DNA from: WRAU01 sp964277385
GTDB taxonomy: Bacteria > Pseudomonadota > Alphaproteobacteria > WRAU01 > Hepatincolaceae
NCBI GenBank assembly: GCA_964277385.1
Contig: OZ195520.1
Coordinates: forward strand, 1,240,001-1,304,000
Direction: 5' to 3'
Length of the DNA stretch: 64,000 bases
Within the stretch, counting starts at the first letter, position 1. The number at the start of each line of letters is the position of its first letter. Below are positions 47,174 through 56,242 of this stretch, piece after piece. The translations under genes and the position numbers were made by a program. The notes under the pieces are model-generated. The model saw nothing but the letters and a program-made list of their open reading frames with translations. It was not told the DNA's origin and did not search any database.

Positions 47174-47842
47174 ATGTTATTAAAAATATTTTTTGAATTC
47201 TACGCATATATATGTTTGTTAGTATTTTTTGTAGGATCAACTTATAGAGTTATTATATCTTTAAAGAACAAGCATCATAGCTCCAACACAGAAAAAAGTA
47301 TATCTCAATCTATTAATATCGGAGTTATTACTTTAATATTTTTGCATTTTGCAGGATACTTTTTCGCAAGAGAAGTTTTTATATTAGTTGGATTATCCGA
47401 TGGTTTACAAACAAAATTATCTAACATGATTAGTGGATTAATTACAACCTTCTTTCTAACCTATATTGTTATTGTAATTTGTAAAAAATATTTTAAACAG
47501 CATATGTCTTTTAAAGGGTCTTGGGCAGAAAAAGGAATGTCTTTAATAATTATTTTTCACATACTTTTAGGATTTTTAGCAATAGGTTCAACCACTGGAA
47601 TGGAAGTAAAAGAATTGAAAACTATAAGTTTTAACAATTATTTTAGTGGATTATTCTCTTTTTCAGAAAACCCATCACAGCACTTATCTAACTTAACTTG
47701 GATGACCTTAAGCCATCTGATTTTAGGTTATTCATTAATAGCCACTCTTCCCTTTACAAAGGTAATTGATATTCTTATTGATCAAGTAAAAAAACTAATA
47801 TTTATGTTATTAAAAATTTTCAAATTGAAAAAATCTACTTAA
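47174..47842 (+). CDS. NarI-like cytochrome b membrane protein (nitrate reductase gamma-type)
   Basis: 222 residues, five hydrophobic segments. The sequence lines up by eye with NarI: IGVITLIFLHFAGYFF, an ISGLITTFF helix, SQHLSNLTWM, and HLILGYSLIATLPFTKVIDI at the end, where NarI has RLHLVLG...PFSRLVHI. In E. coli NarI four His bind two haems (56, 66, 187, 205). Here His58 and His181 seem to match 66 and 205, but the 56 and 187 counterparts look like Asn48 and Ser164. No narGHJ genes are near. Redox role therefore uncertain. Confidence 0.6.
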   Translation: MLLKIFFEFYAYICLLVFFVGSTYRVIISLKNKHHSSNTEKSISQSINIGVITLIFLHFAGYFFAREVFILVGLSDGLQTKLSNMISGLITTFFLTYIVIVICKKYFKQHMSFKGSWAEKGMSLIIIFHILLGFLAIGSTTGMEVKELKTISFNNYFSGLFSFSENPSQHLSNLTWMTLSHLILGYSLIATLPFTKVIDILIDQVKKLIFMLLKIFKLKKST

Positions 47843-47990
47843 TTAAGTAGTAATCTATTATACTATTGTTAATAATATAATTGGATAAAATTATTTCAAT
47901 AATTTTGTATAATTAATAAATCAACTGCTTATAAAATAATTAAAATTAGAAATAAAAGCGAATTTGATTTCATTCAATTTACTATATACA

Positions 47991-49019
47991 TCAATCTAAA
48001 TATAATGATGAAGAAATTCCATATAAGTTATTTATAACTACATATTGTTTAATATTGTCTATATCTTGATTATCTAAAAAAGTGATAAATATTCCCTCTT
48101 CCACATTAAATAAATAAGAAGAATTTGATTCTAAAGACTTGAATTTTTTATAACTATCATTTGGGAGATAATAATTATTTATTATAGAATAAGACACTTT
48201 TTCTAATACATAATTACTATCAAGAATATTGTATAATCCATCACCTTGTTGCTCTACATTGCTAAATTTTTTACCGAAAGATGGAATCGTAATTACTATT
48301 TTTTCAATTGATATATCTTTAGATTTTAAATAGTTTACTGTTTTTTCTATAGACCACTCATCTTCATTAGATAAAAAAAGATTATAAAAATGAGATGTCT
48401 TTTTATCCCTAACAGTATGATCATAATAGTATATCTCTATATAATCAATATACTTAACAATATCTTTAAAATCAAAGTAATTTATTATATTTTTATTCAT
48501 AGGGATAGAATGAGATAACAAATAATTTTTATTATAATCCTTTTCTAGTAGATCAAGTTGATATTTTAGTTCTTTTAATAATACTTTAAAGTTAGTTTTA
48601 TCTTTATATGATAATGGATATTCCCATTTTATTGCAACACCATCAAAATTATTTTTTATGAGATTTTCTTTAATATTTTCTACTAGAATTTTACGATAAG
48701 ATGAATTATTAATTACTTTAGATAAATTATTACTTGCATCAACGGAAATACTAATTTTTAAATCAGGATAAGTTTCTTTTAAATCTTTGACTTTTTGAAT
48801 AAACTCATCAAAACTATCTTCCGATGATGATATTCCGTTTAAAAGAACACCATTATCATTAACATAAAAAGATAAAACCCTAACCTCATTGATTCCTTTC
48901 AAATCAATACTATCAATTCTCCAATCTATATCTGATTGTAAATAAAGTATAGATTGATATTCTGCCTTTACACATAAAGAGAAAAATAAAAATATAAGAG
49001 TAAGAAAAGAATATCTCAC
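47991..49019 (-). CDS. secreted GH18-like protein with degenerate catalytic site
   Basis: 342 residues from a GTG start at 49019, with a signal peptide (LTLIFLFFSLCVKA) and a GH18-type fold. In place of the chitinase DGVDIDWE it has FDGVAIKWEYP (residues 125-134): the first two aspartates of the DxxDxDxE set are Ala129 and Lys131, while Glu133 remains. The SxGG motif and the late WE motif are also lost. Probably a chitin- or glycan-binding (chi-lectin-like) paralogue of the gene at 49348, or a decaying copy. It is the last gene of a three-gene run. Confidence 0.8.
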   Translation of the reverse strand: MRYSFLTLIFLFFSLCVKAEYQSILYLQSDIDWRIDSIDLKGINEVRVLSFYVNDNGVLLNGISSSEDSFDEFIQKVKDLKETYPDLKISISVDASNNLSKVINNSSYRKILVENIKENLIKNNFDGVAIKWEYPLSYKDKTNFKVLLKELKYQLDLLEKDYNKNYLLSHSIPMNKNIINYFDFKDIVKYIDYIEIYYYDHTVRDKKTSHFYNLFLSNEDEWSIEKTVNYLKSKDISIEKIVITIPSFGKKFSNVEQQGDGLYNILDSNYVLEKVSYSIINNYYLPNDSYKKFKSLESNSSYLFNVEEGIFITFLDNQDIDNIKQYVVINNLYGISSSLYLD

Positions 49020-49025
49020 GATTTT

Positions 49026-49298
49026 TTATAAAACCCCATAGATTGTAAATAATCTCTCTATCTTTTCTTTTATATCTTTATAATTCAAAACATCATCAAC
49101 AATAAGAATATTAGGTAACCTACATTTGCTAGCTAAATCTCTACTCATAGCATAAACATTAGCAGTATTAGAATCTGTTGGAATTTCTTTTGATATTATA
49201 ACCTCAACATTAATTAAACCAATCTCAGCAATTGCCGACTTTAAATGATGTTGCATTATGGATGAATCATCGTTATAAGATATAGCAAGTATTTTCAT
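49026..49298 (-). CDS. small protein, possible thioredoxin-like fold without CxxC
   Basis: 90 residues, no signal peptide. Predicted order strand (MKILAIS), helix (SIMQHHLKSAIAEIG), strand (NVEVIIS), helix, then LPNILIVDDVL and a final helix (KDIKEKIERLF). This resembles small thioredoxin-fold proteins where a cis-Pro precedes a strand, but the usual CxxC at the first turn is NDDSS. Not recognised otherwise. Placed 6 bp before the degenerate GH18 gene and 49 bp after the intact one, all on the minus strand. Confidence 0.5.
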   Translation of the reverse strand: MKILAISYNDDSSIMQHHLKSAIAEIGLINVEVIISKEIPTDSNTANVYAMSRDLASKCRLPNILIVDDVLNYKDIKEKIERLFTIYGVL

Positions 49299-49347
49299 AT
49301 TATTTCACTAATTCAAGTTACACTTTATTGATTATACAAAGATATTT

Positions 49348-50466
49348 CTATTTAATGTACTTATTTATACTTTTTAGCAATGTTTTATCATTATCATCTT
49401 GGGTGATTTCCCAAATTAAAACACCAGCTAATTTGTTATTTTTTACATATCTAGCAAATTCTTTAATACTTTTAGGATCATGATAAGATACAAAAAGACT
49501 CTCTTTTTTATTATAAATATGAGTTGATTTTGTTTTTTTATCAAAAAATACTTTATAATCCTTATTAACTAAATAATTATCTTTTATATATTTATAAGTG
49601 GCCGAATTTTTACCTCCATTTCCTTGAAATTTCTGATATAAACCATTCCTAGTACCACCTTTTACCTCGCCTTGAAGTCTTCCATAAAAAGCTACTCCTA
49701 GAACTAACTTTTTAGGATCAATTCCAGTTTTTAATATCTTTTCTATGGCATCATTTGTAGACCAATCAGATTGTCCCTTATATAAAGCAACATGAGATTC
49801 TGTTTTACTAGACCAAGTTCCTGATAAGTTATAAGACATAACTCCAAAATAATCTACATTAAATTCCATAGCCTTAAAATCTATCCCCTCTGTAACCCAA
49901 GGGCCAACACCAACAGCTAAAGATAAGCTATAATATTTATTATTTTGTTGTTCCAATTCATTCAGCTGATTCCTTATTTCTTCTATAAGTAAAACTAAAT
50001 TTTCTTTATCTTCTGGTCTTGATTTAATTGCCCCCCAGCCTCCATGAACAGGAAACTCCCAATCTATATCAACACCATCAAAATTATACTTCTCTAAAAA
50101 TTCAATAATACTTTTTGCAAATTCATATCTATTTTTTTCAGAATAAGAAGCATCAGAAAAACCATCAATTCCCCAACCTCCTACAGAAATTATTAATTTT
50201 AAATTAGGGTTTGATAATTTTAAACATTGTAATTTAATTAAATTTTCTTCAAAAGTATATTTAGATGAATTTTTTCCTGAGCGAACTACTCCATTTTCAA
50301 TTTCTAAAAAAGAGAACTTGATATCAGTTAATTTATTAGCATCAATATCATCAATCTCCCAATTTATCCATGATGGCAAATATCCAATAACATAATACTG
50401 ATTTTTAGAATACGAAGTACTCAACAAAAATAAATTAACAATTAATATAATAAAAAAGTTTTTCAT
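49348..50466 (-). CDS. secreted GH18 chitinase
   Basis: Endo-acting hydrolase of chitin or related GlcNAc polymers. The ATG at 50466 (372 residues) is chosen over a GTG at 50481 since AGGTGG then sits at the right distance and the signal peptide NFFIILIVNLFLLSTSYS starts at residue 3. Complete GH18 features: SVGGWG (95-100), FDGVDIDWEFP (129-139, Glu137 the proton donor), MSYNL, FYGR and a late LIWEI. No chitin-binding domain. Followed by a small protein and a degenerate GH18 paralogue. In this genome it implies contact with chitin, for example an arthropod gut lining. Confidence 0.93.
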   Translation of the reverse strand: MKNFFIILIVNLFLLSTSYSKNQYYVIGYLPSWINWEIDDIDANKLTDIKFSFLEIENGVVRSGKNSSKYTFEENLIKLQCLKLSNPNLKLIISVGGWGIDGFSDASYSEKNRYEFAKSIIEFLEKYNFDGVDIDWEFPVHGGWGAIKSRPEDKENLVLLIEEIRNQLNELEQQNNKYYSLSLAVGVGPWVTEGIDFKAMEFNVDYFGVMSYNLSGTWSSKTESHVALYKGQSDWSTNDAIEKILKTGIDPKKLVLGVAFYGRLQGEVKGGTRNGLYQKFQGNGGKNSATYKYIKDNYLVNKDYKVFFDKKTKSTHIYNKKESLFVSYHDPKSIKEFARYVKNNKLAGVLIWEITQDDNDKTLLKSINKYIK

Positions 50467-50552
50467 AAAAATAGATACCACCTAAATTCGTGCAATTAAT
50501 ATAAATATAAAATATAATAATGAATATATTGTTAAATATTAAAGAGGTTTAG

Positions 50553-51245
50553 ATGAGAATTGGAATTGTTGTTGCAATGGAAGAAGAATTTGAAGCATTA
50601 AATTCAATACTTAAAGAAAAATTAATAGAGGATGATTTTTATAAAATATACTCATCTACATATAAAAACATAGAAATATTTGGAATTATATCTAAAATTG
50701 GAAAAACAGCATCAGCATCCGCAACTACTCACTTAATTAACAAATATAATCCAGATTTTTTAATTAACATGGGATCTTGTGGAGGATTAAATAATTCTTC
50801 TGTTTCTTCTATTATTTTATCTAACAAAGCTGGATATTGCGATGTTGATGTTCAGGCATTTGGATATAAATTAGGTCAACTACCACAACAACCAGAATTT
50901 TTTGAATCAAAAGATTCAACATTAAAATTTATGGATTTATTAAATTTCATAAAAAGATATCATTCTGTTTTAAATGGATTTATAATAACAGCTGATAGTT
51001 TTATTTCTGATCCTCAAAAAGTAGAGTTAATAAAAAATATTTATCCGAATACTATGGCTGTAGAGATGGAAGCCTCATCTTTTGCTCAAGTATGTAGTAC
51101 GTACAACAAAGATTTTTTATTAGTTAAGAAAGTTTCTGATATGGCAAATTATGAAGCTAGCAAATTATTTAAAAAGGAAATAAGTAAAATGAGTGAAAAC
51201 ACAACAAATATAATAAAATCTGTACTAGATTTTATTGTAAAATAA
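50553..51245 (+). CDS. mtnN: 5'-methylthioadenosine / S-adenosylhomocysteine nucleosidase
   Basis: Cleaves adenine from MTA and SAH, clearing by-products of SAM-dependent methylation. 230 residues with the start MRIGIVVAMEEEFEAL (Glu12 region), MGSCGGL, VEMEASSFAQVC, and VSDMANYEA (catalytic Asp). Single gene, divergent from the chitinase cluster across 86 bp. Confidence 0.94.
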   Translation: MRIGIVVAMEEEFEALNSILKEKLIEDDFYKIYSSTYKNIEIFGIISKIGKTASASATTHLINKYNPDFLINMGSCGGLNNSSVSSIILSNKAGYCDVDVQAFGYKLGQLPQQPEFFESKDSTLKFMDLLNFIKRYHSVLNGFIITADSFISDPQKVELIKNIYPNTMAVEMEASSFAQVCSTYNKDFLLVKKVSDMANYEASKLFKKEISKMSENTTNIIKSVLDFIVK

Positions 51246-51873
51246 TTAAGAAAAAACCAGAAATAAATCTTAATTACTAATAATTAAAAGAAAACCTAAA
51301 TATACTACTTATTTTATGATATAAATCAGTAATGAATGGTAATTTTGGTTATAGTAGTTTTAGACAAAAATATAACCAACATATTTTAATAAAAATGCAA
51401 TATGAGAAACTTCATTGCCTAATTCTTTTAAAGAATAGTTTTTTTATTTGTTATTGATTGAGAATAGTTCTTGCTAATAACTAGATTTCTTTTCCTTATT
51501 AATTACCTTATTCTATAAATCATATATACGTTACAAAGCCAATAAAACCAACTTAATATAAAAAAATTTGTTATTTCATTAGTTTTATAATCTATAATTT
51601 AGATATTTTCACTTAAAATTTATTCAACTAAAATGTGTATGTATTTTGTATAAAATTGCTAAATATTTTGAATTATTTGAAATAAAAATATCATAAAAAC
51701 TAATAAAATTAAGAGGATAATAAACTATAATCCCCTTAAATCCATACCATACTTATCAATAAATATAATTATTACTTTTAATAATTGATCACAAAACAAT
51801 AAAATAAATTATCATTTTATGAATGAACAGAATGCACAATTTAGTAAGAATTTTAATATAACACCTAAATTAA
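51246..51873. other. long spacer between mtnN and pfkA
   Basis: 628 bp between convergent genes. Apart from the terminator-like hairpin at 51709-51739 I see no RNA gene or repeat. A 42-codon frame on the plus strand from 51332 is too short and too A+T-biased to support as a gene. Confidence 0.4.
51709..51739 (-). terminator. terminator-like hairpin downstream of pfkA
   Basis: TTAAGAGGATAATA and TATAATCCCCTTAA pair in 12 of 14 positions around a 3-nt loop. On the minus strand the stem is followed by TTTTATTAGTTTTTATG. It lies about 135 bp past the pfkA stop, farther than usual. Confidence 0.45.
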
Positions 51874-52962
51874 TTACTCTCCAAAAGATATTCCTAGACC
51901 TTTTGCTGTTTTAACTAAATCACCGTTAACATCAACTGCTCCGTTAGTTTGTGTAATATCGCTCAAAGGAACGTCAATAACCTTCCTATTAGCCCAACCA
52001 ACAACTCTTTTATCCTTACCTTCCCATAATAAATCAACTGCTCTTACACCAAATGCTGAAGCTATTATTCTGTCTAATGGAGTAGGATACCCACCTCTTT
52101 GAATATGACCCAAGATTGTTACCCTTGTTTCATGTCCTGTAAGTTTTTCTATAGCTTCACCTATAATATTACCAACCCCCCCATATTTTTTGCTTGCAAA
52201 AGCTTCTTTTTGACTAACAAAAGATTGAGTTCCTTCTTTGGTTATAGCGGCTTCAGAACATACGACAACGGCGTAACTTCTACCACTTTTATAAATATCA
52301 TTAATTTTTTTAGCTACAGAATTAATATCATAAGGAATTTCAGGAATTAAAATAACATCTGCACCAGATGCAATACCTGAAGATAAAGCTAAATGACCAA
52401 CATCTCTTCCCATAACTTCTACAACCATTACTCTTTTATGAGAAAGGGCTGTATCATGTAATCTTTCTGCACTTTCTGTTGCGGCATTAACGGCTGTCAT
52501 ATAGCCAATTGGAAACTCGGTAAAAGGAACATCATTATCTATTGTTTTTGGTATACCAATAAATTTAATATTTCCCATTGTTGTGATTTTCTCTATAATT
52601 CTCATACTTCCATCACCACCAATAGCAATTAAAGCATCTAAACCTAGCTCTTTATAACCAGCAACAATTTCTGAAGATCTATCTTTGAAAGTACCATCTG
52701 GCATCGGATAATTAAAAGGATCTCCTTTATTAACTGTTCTTAGAATTGTTCCGCCAGATCTTAAAAAATTAATATCTACTGTTTCTTCATATAATCTATT
52801 AACATTAAGAGGTCTTTCCATCAAACCAACAGTTCCTTCCTGAATACCATAAATCTCACAACCTAATTGAGAAGCTCTTTTTACAACAGCTCTTATTGCC
52901 GCATTCAACCCAGAACAATCTCCACCACTGGTTAAAACACCTATCTTTTTAATTTTAGTCAT
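51874..52962 (-). CDS. pfkA: 6-phosphofructokinase
   Basis: Phosphorylates fructose-6-P in glycolysis. 362 residues, starting MTKIKKIGVLTSGGDCSGLN. The donor-specificity sites are mixed: GGDGS (115-119) has the Gly typical of ATP enzymes, while PKTIDND (138-144) has the Lys typical of pyrophosphate-type enzymes, as in 'group III' PFKs. The donor is therefore undecided. GHIQRGG and MGRDVGHLA (substrate binding) are present. Seems to mark an active Embden-Meyerhof route. Single gene, with rpsU divergent. Confidence 0.93.
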   Translation of the reverse strand: MTKIKKIGVLTSGGDCSGLNAAIRAVVKRASQLGCEIYGIQEGTVGLMERPLNVNRLYEETVDINFLRSGGTILRTVNKGDPFNYPMPDGTFKDRSSEIVAGYKELGLDALIAIGGDGSMRIIEKITTMGNIKFIGIPKTIDNDVPFTEFPIGYMTAVNAATESAERLHDTALSHKRVMVVEVMGRDVGHLALSSGIASGADVILIPEIPYDINSVAKKINDIYKSGRSYAVVVCSEAAITKEGTQSFVSQKEAFASKKYGGVGNIIGEAIEKLTGHETRVTILGHIQRGGYPTPLDRIIASAFGVRAVDLLWEGKDKRVVGWANRKVIDVPLSDITQTNGAVDVNGDLVKTAKGLGISFGE

Positions 52963-53024
52963 AATATTTAACGCTCCTATTAATAGAAATTCTTCATAGG
53001 AATAGTATCATTATTAAATAATTA

Positions 53025-53052
53025 TTGCAATCTTACTAAAGAAGATTATAAT
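53025..53052 (+). promoter_or_regulatory. candidate promoter of rpsU
   Basis: TTGCAA (-35, 53025-53030), 16-bp spacer, TATAAT (-10, 53047-53052), 39 bp before the start codon. An AAGGAG Shine-Dalgarno follows at 53075. It is the best promoter match seen in the window. Confidence 0.6.
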
Positions 53053-53091
53053 AGTATGGATTGATCTAATCAAGAAGGAGTGTGATATAAT

Positions 53092-53298
53092 ATGTGTACA
53101 GTTACTGTAAGAGATAACAATGTTGAGCAGTCACTTAGAATTCTTAAGAAAAAGCTTCAAAGAGAAGGTGTTTTTAGAGAATTAAAACTAAGAACAGGTT
53201 TTGAAAAGCCTTCTAAGAAGAAAGCTAGAGAGAAATCTGAAGCTACAAGACGTGCTAGAAAACTTGCTCGTAAAAGAGTTGAAAAACAAGGTTTTTAG
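53092..53298 (+). CDS. rpsU: 30S ribosomal protein bS21
   Basis: 68-residue basic protein with the bS21 shape: TVTVRDNNVEQSLRILKKKLQREGVF, then Lys/Arg-rich KKKAREKSEATRRARKLARKR. It helps the 30S subunit accept mRNA with a Shine-Dalgarno. AAGGAG lies 11 nt before the ATG. Single gene with its own candidate promoter and terminator. Confidence 0.97.
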   Translation: MCTVTVRDNNVEQSLRILKKKLQREGVFRELKLRTGFEKPSKKKAREKSEATRRARKLARKRVEKQGF

Positions 53299-53323
53299 TT
53301 TGTTAGATTAACTATACATTTGG

Positions 53324-53345
53324 GGAGATAATATAACTTATCTTC
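53324..53345 (+). terminator. terminator of rpsU
   Basis: Stem GGAGATAA / TTATCTTC (8 pairs, one G-U) around a 6-nt loop, about 25 bp after the stop, followed by CTCTTTTC. Reasonable rho-independent terminator, moderate strength. Confidence 0.55.
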
Positions 53346-53529
53346 CTCTTTTCAAAAATCAATCTATATAATTAAAACGATTCCTTAAATTAAAAAAATC
53401 TGATATATAATATCAAAATCTCAAATAGAAACATGATAACAGTTATTTTTTAAATATTTAAAGAATATTACTTAGGTAGTTTAGTATATAGATTTGGATA
53501 TATTTTGTTATTTTTTACTGTTAACTAAA

Positions 53530-54708
53530 TTAATTATTTTTTTTCATATCTAAAGGTGATTTATAAGTAATAAATTTGGCAAATAAATACAAAGCAATTA
53601 CAACAAATATAGTTCCTTCTATCAAAAATAAATCTAAATATTTATCTAACTTAAATAAGCTAGCAATAAAAGAGAAAAATACATGAGAAGTAAACTGTCC
53701 TAAATACATAGAAGCCAAAAGTAAAGAAATTACACTTGCTCTATTAACTTTAGTTGCATAATTTGTGGCTAAAGATATCATAGAATTACCAAATGATCCA
53801 AATCCTATTCCAATTAAAAAAGAAGCAAAACAAATATTTATAAAATTTATATCGTTATCGTATAAAGTAAAAAATCCTTGGGCTACAAATAACATTTGAA
53901 AAGCATATAATAAGTTAGGAGAAACCTTTTTAACTAGATTCATTAACATATTAGATATAATACCAGCAAACATATAAAAACTTTGTGCAATACCAGCTTG
54001 CAAAGGACCACCAAGATTATTTTCCTTAATAACAAAAGATATACTAGAAAAATATTGAAATACTAAAACCATAATAAAAAAATAAACAAAAGCAACCAAA
54101 AATATTTCTTTTTTAAAAATCAAATTAAATACGAAAGGATATTTATGATATGTACTTTTAATATTTGGATCTATTTTAGTATAAATTAAATACATTGGTA
54201 TCAAGCTAATTAAAGGAACTAAAAATCCTAACCTCCAATATACAGACGTAAATAATCCTGTTAAAATTAGTAGTATGATACCTCCTAAATTAGAAGATAC
54301 ACCAGATTTAGAAAGTATATATTCTTTTTTTTCATTTTTATAATAATCAGAAATTAAAGCTGTCGCATAGGGAATAATTAATCCTGCTCCTACTCCTGCT
54401 AACCCTCTAAAAAATAATAGATAATCTTCAGAAAAACTTAAAAAACTTGCAACCGCAACAAAAGAATAAATAGATAAACCCGATAAAATAAGAGTTCTTT
54501 TTGTAAAATACCTTAATAAAATAGCAGAAAACAAAATAAACGGAATAGCTGTCAATGAAGGTAGGGTTAATATAAGTTTTGATAACTGTTCTCCTCCTAA
54601 AAAATTACTAGCAATACTAGGCAACATCGGAGATATAATAGATCCGGCAACATAGTTTGTAAAAAATATTGACAACAGAGCATATTCTGTTTTTATCCAT
54701 TTAAACAT
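53530..54708 (-). CDS. MFS transporter
   Basis: 392-residue major facilitator permease with about twelve membrane segments. The start is KTEYALLSIFFTNYVAGSIISPMLPSIASNFLG, and the loop between helices 2 and 3 is RYFTKRTLILSG, a weak form of the MFS motif. Substrate unclear; a drug- or sugar-efflux type is plausible. It lies 14 bp after ctpA on the same strand. Confidence 0.85.
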   Translation of the reverse strand: MFKWIKTEYALLSIFFTNYVAGSIISPMLPSIASNFLGGEQLSKLILTLPSLTAIPFILFSAILLRYFTKRTLILSGLSIYSFVAVASFLSFSEDYLLFFRGLAGVGAGLIIPYATALISDYYKNEKKEYILSKSGVSSNLGGIILLILTGLFTSVYWRLGFLVPLISLIPMYLIYTKIDPNIKSTYHKYPFVFNLIFKKEIFLVAFVYFFIMVLVFQYFSSISFVIKENNLGGPLQAGIAQSFYMFAGIISNMLMNLVKKVSPNLLYAFQMLFVAQGFFTLYDNDINFINICFASFLIGIGFGSFGNSMISLATNYATKVNRASVISLLLASMYLGQFTSHVFFSFIASLFKLDKYLDLFLIEGTIFVVIALYLFAKFITYKSPLDMKKNN

Positions 54709-54722
54709 TTTTTAGTCTCTTA

Positions 54723-56180
54723 TTATGACTCTAACTTACTTTTAAAAATAGATAAATCAGAATTTGATTTTAAATATAAAACAGCACAACCTAAAACATA
54801 ATCTTTTCTATCTTCTAAATCATTATACAAAGGACATGATTTTTCTTTCACAGTTTGTTTAGGTTTTCTTTTATATAAATCAGATACTCTTAGATAATTT
54901 TTATAATCTTTTTCTCTAAAATGCTTTATATTACCACTTTCAACAACTTTAATATCAGGAGCAATTCCTTCTCCTTGAAATGTCGCATCTTTAGGGGAAT
55001 AGAATAATTGAGTAGTAACATTAAATATACTGTTATCTTTTAGAGCAAAACTGCTTTGTACACTCCATTTACCAAATGTAGAATCTCCAATTATTATGCC
55101 TCTTTGATTTATAGCAATAGCTCCTGCTAATAATTCTGATGCTGATGCTGAATTAGAATTTGTTAAAATAACAATTGGTAAATCTTCTCTTACTTGAGTT
55201 TTATTAAAAGATAAAAATGTTTGATTATTAGCAGTTGCCCTACCTTTTATAGAAACTATAGCTTCACCAGATAATATTGTATCCGCAATAATTACAACCG
55301 CTGTTAATAATCCTCCTGGATTATTTCTAACATCTATAATCATTCCCTTTAAGTTATTTACTTGCAATGAATTAATATCAGATCTAAATAATGAAGCGGT
55401 GTCTTGATTAAAACTGTTAATATTTATATAGGCATAATCTTTATCTATTATTTTAGATTCAACAGAAGGAACATAGTAATCTCCTCTTAGAACATCAACA
55501 TCAAAAGTCCTATCTCCGCGAACTATTGTAAGTGTAACTTTTGTTCCATTTTCTCCTCTGATTGCATTAATTACATTCTCTAAAGATTCTTGAGGATTAA
55601 TAACTTTGTCACCAACAGATTTAATATAGTCTCCATGTAATATTCCAGCTTTTTGAGAAGGGGAATCTTTAAAAACTTTTATCACATAAATCATATTTTT
55701 GTCTTTATCAAAATTGAATAAAATACCAATACCCTTATGACTTCCGCTTATATTTGATCTAAATTCTTCAGCTTTTTTACTATCCATGTAAACAGTATGT
55801 GCATCAATATCGTTAAATACCAAATTCATTATTTCTTCCATTAAAAGATTTGGTGTAACTTCTTTTTTTTCTTCTTTAATTTTTTTGATGGATGGTTCTA
55901 TTGCTTCTTTAGATTTTTTTGATATTTTTTCTTTTTCTTCATCACTCACGGCATAAATATAGTTATCTATTAGTAAAAAATATGCTTCTTTGTATAAAGA
56001 TGAAGAAAATTTTATATCTTTAGATTTAGCATTATCAAGAAATGTTTTATATTCATCTAAAAAACTATCTACATACTTATCTGATCTTTCGTATAATCCA
56101 AAAAAATCAAATTTTGCATAAACAACATTGATATTACATAAAAACAATACCATTATAAATAGCTTTAAATTTTTAAACAT
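54723..56180 (-). CDS. ctpA: C-terminal processing protease (S41 family, CtpA-like)
   Basis: Periplasmic serine protease acting on C-termini of envelope proteins. 485 residues: signal peptide 1-22, a helical N-terminal region, a PDZ domain about 150-225 (GIGILFNFDKDKNMIYVIKVFKDSPSQKAGILHGD), then the S41 core with NNPGGLL and the nucleophile region NSNSASASELLAGAI and Lys in STFGKWSVQS. It precedes the MFS gene. Confidence 0.92.
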   Translation of the reverse strand: MFKNLKLFIMVLFLCNINVVYAKFDFFGLYERSDKYVDSFLDEYKTFLDNAKSKDIKFSSSLYKEAYFLLIDNYIYAVSDEEKEKISKKSKEAIEPSIKKIKEEKKEVTPNLLMEEIMNLVFNDIDAHTVYMDSKKAEEFRSNISGSHKGIGILFNFDKDKNMIYVIKVFKDSPSQKAGILHGDYIKSVGDKVINPQESLENVINAIRGENGTKVTLTIVRGDRTFDVDVLRGDYYVPSVESKIIDKDYAYININSFNQDTASLFRSDINSLQVNNLKGMIIDVRNNPGGLLTAVVIIADTILSGEAIVSIKGRATANNQTFLSFNKTQVREDLPIVILTNSNSASASELLAGAIAINQRGIIIGDSTFGKWSVQSSFALKDNSIFNVTTQLFYSPKDATFQGEGIAPDIKVVESGNIKHFREKDYKNYLRVSDLYKRKPKQTVKEKSCPLYNDLEDRKDYVLGCAVLYLKSNSDLSIFKSKLES

Positions 56181-56242
56181 AAAAACTTCCTAAGATAAAA
56201 TAATAATGTAAACATTATAACAGAAAAAACCTTAATTTATAA

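Noticed and set aside
51332..51457. Short plus-strand frame beginning MNGNFGYSSFRQ
   Set aside because: About 42 codons with no ribosome-binding site and no recognisable motif; likely chance.
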